Shown: positions 8,098 to 17,912, counted from the stretch's first letter. The stretch is 64,000 nt of DNA from a bacterium (GCA_016124195.1 WGOE01000005.1:124001-188000), one strand, 5' to 3'. The notes: generated from the letters alone by a model not told the origin. Numbers and translations are program-made.

Positions 8098-8991
8098 TTA
8101 AGCGGCAATCGCTGCCTTGGCGCGTGGCCGCACCAGCGTCAGGCCCACCAGCATCACCGCTACGGCGAGGAAGATCAGGGGCGAGAATCGCTCTCCCAAA
8201 AGCAACATCGCCCATATCAGGCCCGCCGCCGTGACGATGTAGGATGTCTGACTGGCAAAGACCGCACCCGCCTTGGCCGCCAGGCCGACATAGCCTGCGT
8301 ACAGCAAGGCATGCAGCGCCGAAGAGAAGACCAGCGCCGCCTCGGGCCGGCCAAAGCCCGGCAGCGGGCTGACCCAGGACCCGGTCAACCAGACCAGCGG
8401 CAGGCACAGGAGGAACCCCATCAGCGAGGCGCCGAACATCGCCTGCACCGGGTCCATCCCCGCCATGCCGTGCCGCGCGACAAAGGTGCCCTCGAGCGCG
8501 TAAAACAGCGGCCCGATCAGGGCCACCGGCAAAAAGGCCACCATGCCGGCATTGTAAAGCCCGGCCCCGGGCGCTGCGATGATCGCGACGCCGGCCAGAC
8601 CAAGCAAGAGCCCCAGAAGCCGCTTGCCCTCGAACCGGTCGGCGCCCAAAGCCAGGTTCAGCGGCAAGGCCATCAAGGGCACGGTCGAGATCACGATCGA
8701 CATGATCCCCGCCGGCAATCGGTAGACCGAGATGTAGAAGGTCAGGTTCGGCACCAGCGTGCCCAGAACCGCCACGGCGCCATAGAACCCGATGGCCCTC
8801 GGGCTCAGCACCAGCCCCTTGCCGCGCACCAGCGTCAGGGCGCCCAGCACAACCACGCAGACCGCCAGCTGCCCCAGGATCAGAAAGAATGGCGGATGGC
8901 CGGAAGAGGCGGCAATCTTGCCCAGAGGCTGCGTCGATCCCCAGCCCACCCCCAGCACGACCAGGGCCGCGACGGATTGCCAGCGCGTCAC
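8098..8991 (-). CDS. EamA/DMT-superfamily transporter
   Basis: A 297-residue membrane protein with about ten predicted helices and two EamA repeats, as in RhaT/YdcZ-type metabolite exporters. The N-terminal repeat has VGWGSTQPLGKIAA and the second repeat has the conserved glycine-proline helix ends. It starts with GTG whose bases overlap the stop codon of the YmdB-like gene (GTGA), so translation is coupled. The transported compound is unknown. Confidence 0.85.
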   Translation of the reverse strand: MTRWQSVAALVVLGVGWGSTQPLGKIAASSGHPPFFLILGQLAVCVVVLGALTLVRGKGLVLSPRAIGFYGAVAVLGTLVPNLTFYISVYRLPAGIMSIVISTVPLMALPLNLALGADRFEGKRLLGLLLGLAGVAIIAAPGAGLYNAGMVAFLPVALIGPLFYALEGTFVARHGMAGMDPVQAMFGASLMGFLLCLPLVWLTGSWVSPLPGFGRPEAALVFSSALHALLYAGYVGLAAKAGAVFASQTSYIVTAAGLIWAMLLLGERFSPLIFLAVAVMLVGLTLVRPRAKAAIAA

Positions 8992-9800
8992 GGTGCGGCC
9001 TGCTGCAACCGCCCGCCCTGACGGATCATCGAGACCTTGACGGCCTTGCCGGTCTTGTCGTCGGTCTCGACAAAGACGCCGGACAGCGTGGCCTCGCCGG
9101 CCGCAGGCTCGAACCGGCCAGAGGACATGCCGGTGATGAAGCGGCGGAGGGGCTCCAGTTTCTCCATGCCGATGACGCTGTCATAATCCCCGCACATGCC
9201 GGCGTCGGTGAGATAGGCCGTGCCCTTGTTCAGGATCATCGCATCGCTGGTCGGCACATGGGTGTGGGTGCCCACGACCAGACTGGCCTGCCCGTCGCAC
9301 CAATGGCCCACCGCCATCTTTTCCGAGGTCGCCTCGGCATGGAAATCCACCACCACGGCCTGCACCATGCCACCAAGGGGATGGGTCTTCAGAACCTGTT
9401 CAAGGGCCGAGAACGGGTCATCGAAGGGCCGCTTCATAAAGACCTGACCCAGCGCCTGCGTCACCAGCACCCGGCGCCCCTGCGTCGCCTCGAACACCCG
9501 CGCCCCGCGCCCCGGCGCGATCTTCGAGAAATTCAGGGGCCGAATGATCCGCGGCTCGGTCTCGATGAAAGACAGCATGTCCTTCTGGTCAAAGGCATGA
9601 TCGCCAAGGGTCACGCAATCGGCGCCCGCAGCCAGGATCAGCTTGGCATGTTCTGGCGTGAGCCCCGCGCCGGCGCTGGCGTTCTCGCCGTTGACGATGA
9701 CGAAATCGAGGCCCCAGGCCGCGCGCAGGCCGGGCAGCCGCTCTGCCACCCCGGTGCGCCCGGTCTTGCCCATCACATCGCCCAGAAACAATATTCTCAT
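8988..9800 (-). CDS. YmdB-family metallophosphoesterase
   Basis: The 270-residue protein begins MRILFLGDVMG, the first metal-binding motif of YmdB (TIGR00282) phosphodiesterases. VNGENAS, a GDHAFDQ motif and the late HTHVPT motif follow in the family order. Characterised relatives hydrolyse 2',3'-cyclic nucleotides and some cyclic nucleotide signals using two metal ions. I set the start at the ATG that gives this N-terminus; an upstream in-frame extension runs into the palindromic repeat at 9859. It is the first gene of a pair with the EamA transporter. Confidence 0.88.
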   Translation of the reverse strand: MRILFLGDVMGKTGRTGVAERLPGLRAAWGLDFVIVNGENASAGAGLTPEHAKLILAAGADCVTLGDHAFDQKDMLSFIETEPRIIRPLNFSKIAPGRGARVFEATQGRRVLVTQALGQVFMKRPFDDPFSALEQVLKTHPLGGMVQAVVVDFHAEATSEKMAVGHWCDGQASLVVGTHTHVPTSDAMILNKGTAYLTDAGMCGDYDSVIGMEKLEPLRRFITGMSSGRFEPAAGEATLSGVFVETDDKTGKAVKVSMIRQGGRLQQAAP

Positions 9801-9858
9801 GCCGGCGGGATAGACGCCCAGGCCCTGACCCGCAACCTCAAACGCGACATCGGCCATG

Positions 9859-9915
9859 GGTAGGATGGGCAATCTGCCCATCTGGCGCCCGGTATGGGCA
9901 AATTGTCCATCCTAC
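9859..9915. repeat. REP-like inverted pair, copy A
   Basis: Two palindromic units face each other with GGTAG at both outer ends. The left unit (9859-9883) is GGTAG plus the GATGGGCA-ATC-TGCCCATC palindrome. The right unit (9893-9915) is a degenerate copy on the opposite strand. The whole 57 bp can fold as one long imperfect hairpin. It lies between the divergent YmdB-like and DUF1801 genes. Confidence 0.8.
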
Positions 9916-9997
9916 CTGTGGCAGGCGAACGGCCCGGCTTCCGCCCTCTCGACGCGGCACGGCTTGCTCTGTAATCTGGAGTCAGGAGAACAGGTTC

Positions 9998-10396
9998 ATG
10001 TCCCCGAAAGCAGCACCCGATCCCGAGGCCGCCCAACGCATCACTGAGCGTATCGAGGCATTGGCCGATTGGCGCGGTGCGATGCTGGCCCATGTGCGCA
10101 CGCTGATCCACGCGGCCCTGCCCGATGTCATCGAAGACTGGAAATGGCGCGGTGTTCCGGTCTGGTATCACAATGGCATGGTCTGCACCGGCGAGACCTA
10201 CAAGGCCACGGTCAAGCTGACCTTCGCCAAAGGCGCCGCACTCGACGACCCGGCCCACCTTTTCAATTCCAGCCTCGACGGCAACACACGACGCGCCATC
10301 GACCTGCACGAGGGCGACACGATCGACGGGCCCGCCTTCCAGGCGCTGATCCGACAGGCCGCCGCGCAGAACGCCAGGCCGGGCGCCCGCAAGTAA
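9998..10396 (+). CDS. DUF1801 domain protein
   Basis: This 132-residue cytoplasmic protein matches the DUF1801 (YdhG-like) pattern: an N-terminal helical part with RTLIHAALPDVIEDWKW, then a strand-rich part with PVWYHNGMVCTGETYKATVKLTF, and a final helix. The function of the family is unknown. The fold is SufE/CyaY-like in structural classifications. An AGGAGAA site before the ATG supports the start. It is a single-gene unit, divergent from the YmdB-like gene. Confidence 0.75.
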   Translation: MSPKAAPDPEAAQRITERIEALADWRGAMLAHVRTLIHAALPDVIEDWKWRGVPVWYHNGMVCTGETYKATVKLTFAKGAALDDPAHLFNSSLDGNTRRAIDLHEGDTIDGPAFQALIRQAAAQNARPGARK

Positions 10397-10499
10397 CACG
10401 CCCGGAGCGGAAAGGGGCAAACCGCCCCGCCTTGCACCCGGGTCCTTTCGGCCTCTCCAGCCCCTCGCCCCTGCCTGCAATCGTGCTATCTTGCCGCCC

Positions 10500-12878
10500 A
10501 TGCATCTGCCCTCCCCCCTGTCCGCCTGGTTCCAGACCCAGGGCTGGACGCTGCACCCACACCAGCTTGCCATGTTGGGCAGGGCGCAAGACACCTCCAC
10601 GCTTCTCATCGCCCCGACCGGGGGCGGCAAGACGCTCGCGGGCTTCCTGCCGAGCCTCGCCGAACTGGCGCAGGGCTACCAGGGCCTGCACACGCTTTAC
10701 ATCTCGCCCCTCAAGGCGCTGGCGGCTGACATCCGCCGCAACCTGCGCCGCCCGGTCGAAGGCGCGGGCCTGCCGATCCGGATCGAGGACCGCACCGGCG
10801 ACACCAGCTACACCCAGCGCCGCCGGCAACGCGCCGACCCGCCCCATATCCTGCTGACCACGCCGGAAAGCCTCGCCCTGCTGCTGAGCTACGAGGATGC
10901 ACCCCGCATCTTCGCAGGCCTGCAGCGCGTCATCCTTGACGAGATCCACGCGCTGACCGAATCGAAACGTGGCGACCAGTTGATGCTGCAGATCGCCCGG
11001 CTTGCCAGCCTGTCTCCCGGCCTGCGCCGCGTAGGCCTTTCGGCCACCGTCGAGGACCCGCCCGCGCTGGCCCGTTTTCTTGGCCCGGCCACGCAGATCC
11101 TGCAGGCCGATCCCGGCCCCGACCCCGACATCCGCATGCTGACCACAGACACCCCCCCGCCGTGGAGCGGCGGCGGCGGCGCCTATGCCATTCCGGCCAT
11201 CCTCGAACAGGTGGCGCAGCACCGCATCACGCTGATCTTCCACAACACCCGCGCCCAGGCGGAGATCTTCTTTCACAACCTGTGGCTGGCCAACGAAGAC
11301 GCGCTGCCCATCGGGATCCACCACGGCTCCCTGTCGCGCGAACAGCGCGAAAGGGTCGAGGCGGCAATGGTCGCAGGCAGCCTTCGCGCCGTGGTCTGCA
11401 CCGGGTCGCTCGACCTTGGGATCGACTGGGGCGATGTCGATCTGGTCATCCAGGTCGGCGCGCCCAAGAACGTCAAACGCCTCGTCCAACGCATCGGCCG
11501 CGCCAACCACCGCTACAACGCACCCTCCAAGGCGCTGCTGGTCCCGGCCAACCGATTCGAGGTCGTCGAGTGCCAGGCCGCTCTCGAAGCCGCCCGCGCC
11601 CATCGCCTGGACGGAGAGCCACGCGGCCCCGGCCCGCGCGACGTGCTCTGCCAGCACATCCTCGCCACCGCCTGCGCCGGCCCCTTCGACGGCGACGCGC
11701 TCCATGCCGAGATCGTCACCGCCGGCCCCTATGCCACGCTCACCAAGGCGGAATTCGACGCCTGTCTCGATTTCGTGGCGACCGGCGGCTATGCGCTCAA
11801 GGCCTATGACCGCTGGCAGCGCCTGATGATCCGGAACGGCAAATGGACCCTGCGCGACCCGCGCGCCGCGGCTCTGATCCGTCAGAACCTTGGGACGATC
11901 ATCGACATCGAGACGCTGAAAGTCGCCCTCAAGGGCCGCGGCGCCGCCCTGGGCGATATCGAGGAAAGCTTCGCCGCCACCCTCACCCCCGGCGACACCT
12001 TCCTGATCGGGGGCGAGGTCGTCCGCTATTCCGGCCTGCGCGAACTGACGGTCGAGGTGACCCGCGACCCCGGCCGCGCGCCCAAGGTCGCGGTGTTCAA
12101 CGGCACGAAATTCGCCACATCGACCCAATTGTCCCAGCGCATCCTGCAGATCCTGCAGCAAGGCGCCTGGCCCGATCTGCCGCGCCATACGGCGGAATGG
12201 CTGGCCCACCAGCGCGAGGTCTCGCGCCTGCCCGAACCTGACCGCCTGCTTCTGGAATCCTTCCCGCACGACGGGCGCGAACATCTGTGCATCTATGGCT
12301 TTGCCGGCCGCAACGCCCAGCAGACCCTCGGGCTCCTCGTGACCAAAGAGATGGAGACCGCGGGCCTCGCCCCCCTGGGCTTTGTCGCGACCGACTACGC
12401 CACGCTGATCTGGGGCCTGGAACCGTTCGCGGATACAGCGCTTTTCGACAAGGCACGCCTGCGCGACGGGCTCGACACCTGGCTCGCCGGCAATGCCGTC
12501 ATGAAGCGCACCTTCCGCAACACCGCCATCATCGCCGGCCTGATCGAGCGGTCCAACCAGGGCCGGCGCAAGACGGGCCGGCAGGCGACCTTCTCTTCCG
12601 ACATCCTCTACGACACGCTGCGCCGCTTTGACCCCGGCCATCTTCTGCTCGACATCACCCGGCAAGAGGCGCTGCGCGGTCTGGTGGATTTCGGCCGGAT
12701 CGAGGCGCTCCTGGACCGCGTCGGGCCGCGCATCGACCTGATCCGCCTGCCGCGCCTCACGCCGCTCGCCGCCCCCCTGATGCTCGAACCGGGTGTGGTG
12801 CCGATCCACGGCCAGGGCCGCGAAAGGCTGGCCTCCGAGGCCGCCCACCAACTGCTGCGCGACGCAGGCCTCGTCTGA
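10500..12878 (+). CDS. ligase-associated DEXH-box helicase (Lhr-type)
   Basis: A 792-residue superfamily 2 helicase. Motif I APTGGGKT is at 38-45 and motif II DEIH at 147-150; the SATVED motif III and the helicase C-terminal motif VQRIGRANHRYN follow. A long Lhr-like C-terminal region completes it. Proteins of this size and layout are annotated as ligase-associated DNA damage response helicases because they cluster with pdeM, an exonuclease and an ATP-dependent DNA ligase. Here only pdeM follows, so the role in repair is inferred. I prefer the ATG at 10500 over an in-frame TTG three codons earlier. No clear ribosome-binding site is seen. Confidence 0.9.
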   Translation: MHLPSPLSAWFQTQGWTLHPHQLAMLGRAQDTSTLLIAPTGGGKTLAGFLPSLAELAQGYQGLHTLYISPLKALAADIRRNLRRPVEGAGLPIRIEDRTGDTSYTQRRRQRADPPHILLTTPESLALLLSYEDAPRIFAGLQRVILDEIHALTESKRGDQLMLQIARLASLSPGLRRVGLSATVEDPPALARFLGPATQILQADPGPDPDIRMLTTDTPPPWSGGGGAYAIPAILEQVAQHRITLIFHNTRAQAEIFFHNLWLANEDALPIGIHHGSLSREQRERVEAAMVAGSLRAVVCTGSLDLGIDWGDVDLVIQVGAPKNVKRLVQRIGRANHRYNAPSKALLVPANRFEVVECQAALEAARAHRLDGEPRGPGPRDVLCQHILATACAGPFDGDALHAEIVTAGPYATLTKAEFDACLDFVATGGYALKAYDRWQRLMIRNGKWTLRDPRAAALIRQNLGTIIDIETLKVALKGRGAALGDIEESFAATLTPGDTFLIGGEVVRYSGLRELTVEVTRDPGRAPKVAVFNGTKFATSTQLSQRILQILQQGAWPDLPRHTAEWLAHQREVSRLPEPDRLLLESFPHDGREHLCIYGFAGRNAQQTLGLLVTKEMETAGLAPLGFVATDYATLIWGLEPFADTALFDKARLRDGLDTWLAGNAVMKRTFRNTAIIAGLIERSNQGRRKTGRQATFSSDILYDTLRRFDPGHLLLDITRQEALRGLVDFGRIEALLDRVGPRIDLIRLPRLTPLAAPLMLEPGVVPIHGQGRERLASEAAHQLLRDAGLV

Positions 12879-12906
12879 CCCCTTCCCCCGCCGCCCCGTT
12901 CCGGCC

Positions 12907-12947
12907 TATTTGCTCTTTGCCCCAATACCTCCCGCCGGAGGCCCCGG
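12907..12947 (-). repeat. hairpin-plus-tail intergenic repeat, copy 2
   Basis: On the minus strand this reads a GC-rich CCTCC-GGC-GGGAGG stem, then GTATT-N3-GCAAAGAGCAA, the same tail as copies 1 and 3. It fills most of the gap between the helicase and pdeM and ends eight bases before the pdeM start codon, where a ribosome-binding site should be. Confidence 0.6.
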
Positions 12948-12955
12948 TTTGCCCC

Positions 12956-13597
12956 ATGCCCTATGCGTTCCACCTTGGACCAGCCCACCTGATCGCCCTG
13001 CCCTCCGGCGCCCTGCACTGGCCGGATCAGGGCCTGCTGACCGTTTCCGACCTGCATCTGGGCAAATCCGAACGGCTGGCCCGGCGGGGCGGCGCCCTTC
13101 TGCCGCCCTATGAAACCCGCGCCACCCTGACCCGCCTTGATGCCGATCTCGAGGCCACCGGCGCCCGCCGTGTCATCTGCCTTGGCGACAGTTTCGATGA
13201 TCTGACCGCCGCCGAGGAAATCGCCGAGGCCGACCGCCTCTGGCTCACCCGCCTGATGGCCGGCCGCGACTGGATCTGGATCGAGGGCAACCACGATGCT
13301 GGCCCGGTCAATCTCGGCGGCACCCACCGCGCCGAACTGCGGCTGGGCGGGCTCGCCTTCCGCCACATCGCCACGCCCGAGACGGCCGAAATCTCGGGCC
13401 ATTACCACCCCAAGGCCCGCCTGCCCGGCCGCATCGCCCCGTGTTTTCTGATAGATTCCGCCCGCGTGATCCTGCCCGCCTATGGCGCCTATACCGGAGG
13501 CCTCAGCACGGATCACCCCGATCTGCAGGCCCTGATGCAGCCAAAGGCCCTCGCCGTGCTGACCGGCGCCACCTGCCTGCCCCGCCCGATGCGATAG
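12956..13597 (+). CDS. pdeM: ligase-associated endonuclease PdeM
   Basis: The 213-residue calcineurin-like phosphoesterase has the metal motifs SDLHLGK (31-37), GDSFDD (78-82), GNHD (111-114) and SGHYHPK (about 157-163). This matches the ligase-associated DNA damage response endonuclease family. It follows the Lhr-type helicase, the usual partner order. The ATG at 12956 is chosen because the protein then begins at the expected strand (AFHLGPAHLIALP); an earlier in-frame ATG at 12917 would place its N-terminus inside a repeat element. A hairpin follows the stop codon. Confidence 0.9.
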   Translation: MPYAFHLGPAHLIALPSGALHWPDQGLLTVSDLHLGKSERLARRGGALLPPYETRATLTRLDADLEATGARRVICLGDSFDDLTAAEEIAEADRLWLTRLMAGRDWIWIEGNHDAGPVNLGGTHRAELRLGGLAFRHIATPETAEISGHYHPKARLPGRIAPCFLIDSARVILPAYGAYTGGLSTDHPDLQALMQPKALAVLTGATCLPRPMR

Positions 13598-13620
13598 GGC
13601 CCGGCGCAAAGAACCGGGCC
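13598..13620. terminator. hairpin between pdeM and folD
   Basis: GGCCCGG and CCGGGCC form a 7-bp stem with a nine-base loop directly behind pdeM, between convergent genes. There is no T run. The palindromic repeat at 13657 may add to termination. Confidence 0.45.
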
Positions 13621-13656
13621 TGACGCGGCGGACAAAGGGAACTGTGGGCAGCCAAA

Positions 13657-13684
13657 GGTAGGATGGGCAATCTGCCCATCCTAG
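13657..13684. repeat. REP-like palindrome, copy B (single unit)
   Basis: GGTAG is followed by the same palindrome as copies A and C. Here the arms TAGGATGGGCA and TGCCCATCCTA are perfectly complementary around ATC. It lies between the convergent pdeM and folD genes. Confidence 0.8.
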
Positions 13685-13697
13685 GCATCCGCCCGGC

Positions 13698-14588
13698 TCA
13701 GGCGGTCAGGCCCTTCGGCTCTTCCAACCCATGCGCCCGGCAGCAGGCGGTCAGCGTATTGGCCAGCAGGCAGGCAATCGTCATCGGACCCACCCCGCCC
13801 GGCACCGGCGTGATCGCACCGGCCACCGCAGCGGCGCTGGCGTAATGCACATCGCCCACCAGCCTGCCCTTGCCGTCCCGTTCGATCCGGTTGATGCCCA
13901 CGTCGATCACCGTGGCGCCGGGCTTGACGAAATCGCCCGTAATCATCTCGGGACGGCCCACCGCCGCCACCAATATGTCAGCCCCCCGGCACACCGCCGC
14001 CAGATCCTTGGTCCGCGAATGCGCAATCGTCACCGTGCAGCTGTCGCCCAGCAAAAGCTGCGCCATGGGCTTGCCCACGATGTTCGACCGCCCCACCACC
14101 ACCGCATTCAGCCCGGCCAGCGACCCGTGATGATCGCGCAGCATCATCAGGCAGCCCAGAGGCGTGCAGGGCACCATGCTTTTCTGCCCCGTCCCCAAAA
14201 GCCCCACGTTGGAGATGTGGAACCCGTCCACGTCCTTGGCCGGATCGATCGCATTGATCACCAGATCGGAATTGAGATGCCCCGGCAACGGCAATTGCAC
14301 CAGGATGCCATGCACCGCCGGATCGGCATTGAGCCGCGCCACCAGCGCCAGCAGGTCCGCCTCCGAGGTCGAGGCCTCCAGCCGGTGCTCATAGGAATTC
14401 ATGCCGACTTCCACCGTCGAGGCATGCTTGTTGCGAACATAGACCTTGGAGGCCGGATCCTCGCCGACCAGAACCACGGCAAGGCCCGGCGTGATCCCCT
14501 GTTCTTCCTTGAGTTTCGCCACGGCCGTCGCAACCTGGGCGCGCACGCCCGCCGCGAATGCCTTGCCGTCGATCACCTTGGCCGTCAT
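13698..14588 (-). CDS. folD: FolD, methylene-THF dehydrogenase/cyclohydrolase
   Basis: The 296-residue bifunctional enzyme interconverts 5,10-methylene-THF, 5,10-methenyl-THF and 10-formyl-THF. The active-site lysine lies in [27 protein letters not shown] and the NADP-site GRSNIVGKP motif are all in family order. An upstream in-frame opening of ten codons was rejected in favour of the ATG beginning MTAKVIDG, which has AGGAG nearby. fhs is 75 bp upstream on the same strand with a GC hairpin between them. Confidence 0.96.
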   Translation of the reverse strand: MTAKVIDGKAFAAGVRAQVATAVAKLKEEQGITPGLAVVLVGEDPASKVYVRNKHASTVEVGMNSYEHRLEASTSEADLLALVARLNADPAVHGILVQLPLPGHLNSDLVINAIDPAKDVDGFHISNVGLLGTGQKSMVPCTPLGCLMMLRDHHGSLAGLNAVVVGRSNIVGKPMAQLLLGDSCTVTIAHSRTKDLAAVCRGADILVAAVGRPEMITGDFVKPGATVIDVGINRIERDGKGRLVGDVHYASAAAVAGAITPVPGGVGPMTIACLLANTLTACCRAHGLEEPKGLTA

Positions 14589-14623
14589 CGTATTCTCCTC
14601 CGCCCCTGCGCGGGTCATGGCAA

Positions 14624-14654
14624 GGCCGCCGCCCCCGGGTCGGGGACGGCGGCC
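14624..14654 (-). terminator. intercistronic hairpin between fhs and folD
   Basis: A GC-rich stem of about 12 pairs with one bulged A lies in the 75-bp gap. It has no T run. It may attenuate or protect the fhs transcript rather than end it, since folD has no other visible promoter. Confidence 0.4.
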
Positions 14655-14663
14655 GGGTTTGAC

Positions 14664-16340
14664 TTAGAACAGGCCTTCGACAAAGCCCTGATCGTTCAGG
14701 CGGATCACCTCGGCCGAAGGTACCTTGGGCAGGCCCGGCATCGTCATGATCTCACCGCAGATCGCCACGATGAAGCCCGCGCCGGCCGACAGGCGCACTT
14801 CCCGCACCGGAATGGTGAAGCCGGTCGGCGCGCCACGCGTGTTCGGATCGGTGGTGAAGCTGTACTGGGTCTTGGCCATGCAAACCGGCAGATGGCCATA
14901 GCCCGCCGCTTCCCAGGTCTTGAGCTGATCGCGGATCGACTTGTCGGCATCCACGCCATCGGCACGGTAGATCTTCTTGGCGATGGTCTCGATCTTGGCC
15001 ATCAGCCCCATGTCATCGGGGTAAAGCGGCGCAAAATTCGCGACACCGCTTTCGGCGAGTTTCACGACATGATGCGCCAGATCCTCGATCCCGGCAGAGC
15101 CCTGGGCCCAGTGCTTGCACAGGAAGGCCGTGGCGCCCTGTTCGGCAACATAGGCCTTGACCGCCTCGACCTCGGCATCGGTATCGCTGAAGAAGTGGTT
15201 GATCGCCACCACCACCGGCACGCCAAAGCTTTTGACATTGGCGATGTGGCGGCCAAGGTTCGGGCAGCCGGCCTGCACGGCGGCCACGTTCTCGGTCCCA
15301 AGATCGGCCTTGGCCACGCCGCCATTCATCTTCATCGCGCGCACTGTCGCCACGATCACCGCGGCGGCGGGCTTCAGTCCGGCCTTGCGGCACTTGATGT
15401 CAAAGAACTTCTCGGCGCCAAGGTCGGCTCCGAAACCGGCTTCGGTCACCACATAATCCCCCAAGCGCAGCGCCGTCTTGGTCGCGATGACCGAGTTGCA
15501 ACCATGGGCGATGTTGGCGAAGGGGCCGCCGTGCACGAAGGCAGGGTTGTTCTCCAGCGTCTGCACCAGGTTCGGCTGCATCGCGTCTTTCAGCAGGACG
15601 GTCATCGCGCCATCGGCCTTGATGTCGCGGCAGTAGATCGGCTTCTTCTCGCGGGTATAGGCCACGACGATATTGCCAAGCCGGGTCTGCAGGTCTTCCA
15701 GATCGTTCGACAGGCAGAGGATCGCCATGACTTCCGAGGCGACCGTGATGTCAAACCCGGTCTGGCGCGGAAAGCCGTTCGACACGCCGCCAAGGCTGAC
15801 CACGATGTCGCGCAGCGCGCGGTCGTTCATGTCCATCACGCGGCGCCACACCACGCGACGCTCGTCGATGTCGAGCGCATTGCCCCAGTAGATGTGGTTG
15901 TCGATCATCGCCGACAGCAGGTTGTGCGCCGAGGTGATGGCATGGAAGTCGCCGGTGAAATGCAGGTTCATCTCTTCCATCGGCACGACCTGGGAATAGC
16001 CGCCACCCGCAGCGCCACCCTTCATCCCGAAGTTCGGCCCAAGCGAGGCCTCGCGGATGCAGACGATGGCCTTCTTGCCGATCCGGTTCAGACCGTCGCC
16101 CAGACCCACCGTCGTGGTGGTCTTGCCCTCGCCGGCGGGCGTCGGGTTGATCGCGGTCACAAGGATCAGCTTGCCCATGGGCTTGGCGTCCAGCGACTTG
16201 ATGAAGGCCTGCCCGACCTTGGCCTTGTCATGGCCATAGGGCAGCAGATGCTCTGCCGGAATGCCAAGTTTGGCGCCGACTTCCATGATCGGCTTCTTGT
16301 TGGCTTCGCGTGCAATCTCGATATCGGTCTTGAAGGCCAT
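14664..16340 (-). CDS. fhs: formate-tetrahydrofolate ligase
   Basis: The 558-residue enzyme makes 10-formyl-THF from formate, THF and ATP. The nucleotide loop [13 protein letters not shown] is at about 65-77, and [18 protein letters not shown] and the C-terminal [11 protein letters not shown] segment are family signatures. A GGGAGAGAC site immediately before the ATG fixes the start. With folD downstream it forms a one-carbon unit that can assimilate or dissipate formate and formaldehyde from N-methyl compound oxidation. A 14-bp palindrome sits about 110 bases upstream. Confidence 0.96.
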   Translation of the reverse strand: MAFKTDIEIAREANKKPIMEVGAKLGIPAEHLLPYGHDKAKVGQAFIKSLDAKPMGKLILVTAINPTPAGEGKTTTTVGLGDGLNRIGKKAIVCIREASLGPNFGMKGGAAGGGYSQVVPMEEMNLHFTGDFHAITSAHNLLSAMIDNHIYWGNALDIDERRVVWRRVMDMNDRALRDIVVSLGGVSNGFPRQTGFDITVASEVMAILCLSNDLEDLQTRLGNIVVAYTREKKPIYCRDIKADGAMTVLLKDAMQPNLVQTLENNPAFVHGGPFANIAHGCNSVIATKTALRLGDYVVTEAGFGADLGAEKFFDIKCRKAGLKPAAAVIVATVRAMKMNGGVAKADLGTENVAAVQAGCPNLGRHIANVKSFGVPVVVAINHFFSDTDAEVEAVKAYVAEQGATAFLCKHWAQGSAGIEDLAHHVVKLAESGVANFAPLYPDDMGLMAKIETIAKKIYRADGVDADKSIRDQLKTWEAAGYGHLPVCMAKTQYSFTTDPNTRGAPTGFTIPVREVRLSAGAGFIVAICGEIMTMPGLPKVPSAEVIRLNDQGFVEGLF

Positions 16341-16446
16341 GTCTCTCTCCCGGCAGGCAAATGGCGACTGCACTGGTCATAACGAAGGAAACGACACCGG
16401 GGAGCAGCTTTTCCGACCAAGCCCACGTCAAATTCGCCAGTGCGGG

Positions 16447-16460
16447 TTTCCGATCGGAAA
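16447..16460. promoter_or_regulatory. perfect 14-bp palindrome upstream of fhs
   Basis: TTTCCGATCGGAAA is a perfect palindrome 107-120 bases upstream of the fhs start codon. Further TTTCCG or CGGAAA half-sites lie on both sides of it in the same 184-bp gap. This looks like an operator for a dimeric regulator of fhs-folD. The regulator is unknown. Confidence 0.45.
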
Positions 16461-16524
16461 TAATGGAATGCTGGCGGAAAAAATTCCAGAAACGGAAAAA
16501 ATGCACCGCGCAGGCGGCGATGGC

Positions 16525-17124
16525 TCAGGCCTTGCGCGCCTCGGCCAGATGGCGCCAGACGCGCTGGTCGGGGATATGCAGGCGCAGACTGTCGCCCAGG
16601 GTCAAAGGGCCCTCGGCCTCGACCCAGGCCACGACGCCGCGCCGCCCGTTGGCTGCCGGCTTGAAGGCCTTGCCAAAGCCCGGATGCGCCGCCTCGATCG
16701 CCCGTGACGGGATGGTGCAGGGCCGGTTGTTCAGGTTGACCACCAAGGTCGCCCCGCTGGAGGCCTGCAGGCGCGAGCCGGGCGGGACATGGCTGAAATC
16801 TGGGATGCCCTCGACCACGATGGTGGCCCCCAAGAGCGTGGGCGACAGGCTCTCCAGCCCCATGCGGGCGGCAATCTCGGCCAGTTCCTCAACCGACAGG
16901 ATCGAAATCTGGCGCGTGTTGGCGATGGTCGTGCCTTCGGGATATTGCGCGGTCATCCGGCTGCACGAAGGCGCGGTCAGCCCCTCGTGGGCCTCGCCCG
17001 CGATGCCGGCGAAGGTCGCGGTCAGGGTCTGGCACGGCTCGGCATGCAAGAGATCGTATTTGCCGATCATCCGGCCCAGAAAGGTGATGCGGCCATGGTA
17101 GTCCGTGGGTTTCAGGATCGGCAC
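16525..17124 (-). CDS. MOSC domain protein
   Basis: The 199-residue protein is a MOSC-type beta barrel related to the C-terminal domain of molybdenum cofactor sulfurases. Family features include the NTRQISILS segment early on and a late GRRGVVAWVEAEGPLTLGDSL stretch. The usual sulfur-carrying cysteine may be Cys54 in APSCSR or the one in NRPCTIP. Related stand-alone MOSC proteins are thought to act in sulfur transfer or Moco-linked reductions. It starts with GTG after GGAAGG and lies 18 bp behind tam, so it is probably the last gene of the ftsH-tam transcript. Confidence 0.82.
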   Translation of the reverse strand: MPILKPTDYHGRITFLGRMIGKYDLLHAEPCQTLTATFAGIAGEAHEGLTAPSCSRMTAQYPEGTTIANTRQISILSVEELAEIAARMGLESLSPTLLGATIVVEGIPDFSHVPPGSRLQASSGATLVVNLNNRPCTIPSRAIEAAHPGFGKAFKPAANGRRGVVAWVEAEGPLTLGDSLRLHIPDQRVWRHLAEARKA

Positions 17125-17142
17125 GGGGGTAACCTTCCGGGA

Positions 17143-17912
17143 TCAGACGTTCAACGTGAAGAAAACCCGGCGGAACGGCATCAGGCAAGAGCCGTCGGGC
17201 AAAAGCGGATAGGCCGAGGTCAGCGCTTGGTCATAGGCGGCCGCAAAGGTCGCAACCTCGGGCGCGGTGAGCTTTTCGACAAAGGGGCGCATCGCGGTGG
17301 ACTGCGTGAAGGCGTGAACCGGATGCAGGTCTTTGGAGGGTGCCAGATGCTGCATGTATTCGGTCTCCCAGGCCTCGACAGTGCCCAGGGGTTGCAGCAT
17401 CTGCCAATAGGCCGGCGCGGGCTGCACCGGCGCCTCGTAGCGGGCAAAATCGAAGCGGTCGGGGTAAAGCGCCGCCGCGATATCGCGCAGGAAGCGGTGC
17501 GAAGGGGCAAGGTACTGGCGCGGCATCTGCACAGCCAGAACGCCACCGGGCGCCAGCATGCCGGCCAGACGCGGCATCAGGCTGGCGTGATCGGGCAGCC
17601 AATGCAGGGCAGCGTTGGAAAAGATCAGGGCCAGGCCCTCGGCCTGCCAGGTCGTGGCATCGGCCTCGATCAGCCGGTCGTAGCCCTGCGCCTTGGCCAG
17701 CATCGCGGGCGAGGCGTCAAGCCCGGTCAAGCGGTGGTCGGGGTAACGCTGCCTCAGCGGCTCGGCGGCGGCGCCCGTGCCGCAGCCAAGATCGACGATC
17801 TCGCCCCCGGGCAGGTCGCCGACCTGCATCAACAGATCCAGCGCGGGGCGCAAACGCAAACCCCGAAACCTGGCGTAGGTTTCGGGGTTCCAGTCCTGTT
17901 TCGGCCGGTCGC

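Noticed and set aside
10263-12851. 862-codon open frame on the minus strand opposite the helicase
   Set aside because: It mirrors the codon pattern of the real helicase gene, has Arg/Gly/Gln-rich translation without any domain, and contradicts the clear DEXH motifs on the plus strand.
13731-16382. 883-codon plus-strand frame across folD and fhs
   Set aside because: Antisense artefact of high GC; translation is His/Arg-rich and lacks any motif, while both minus-strand genes are unmistakable.
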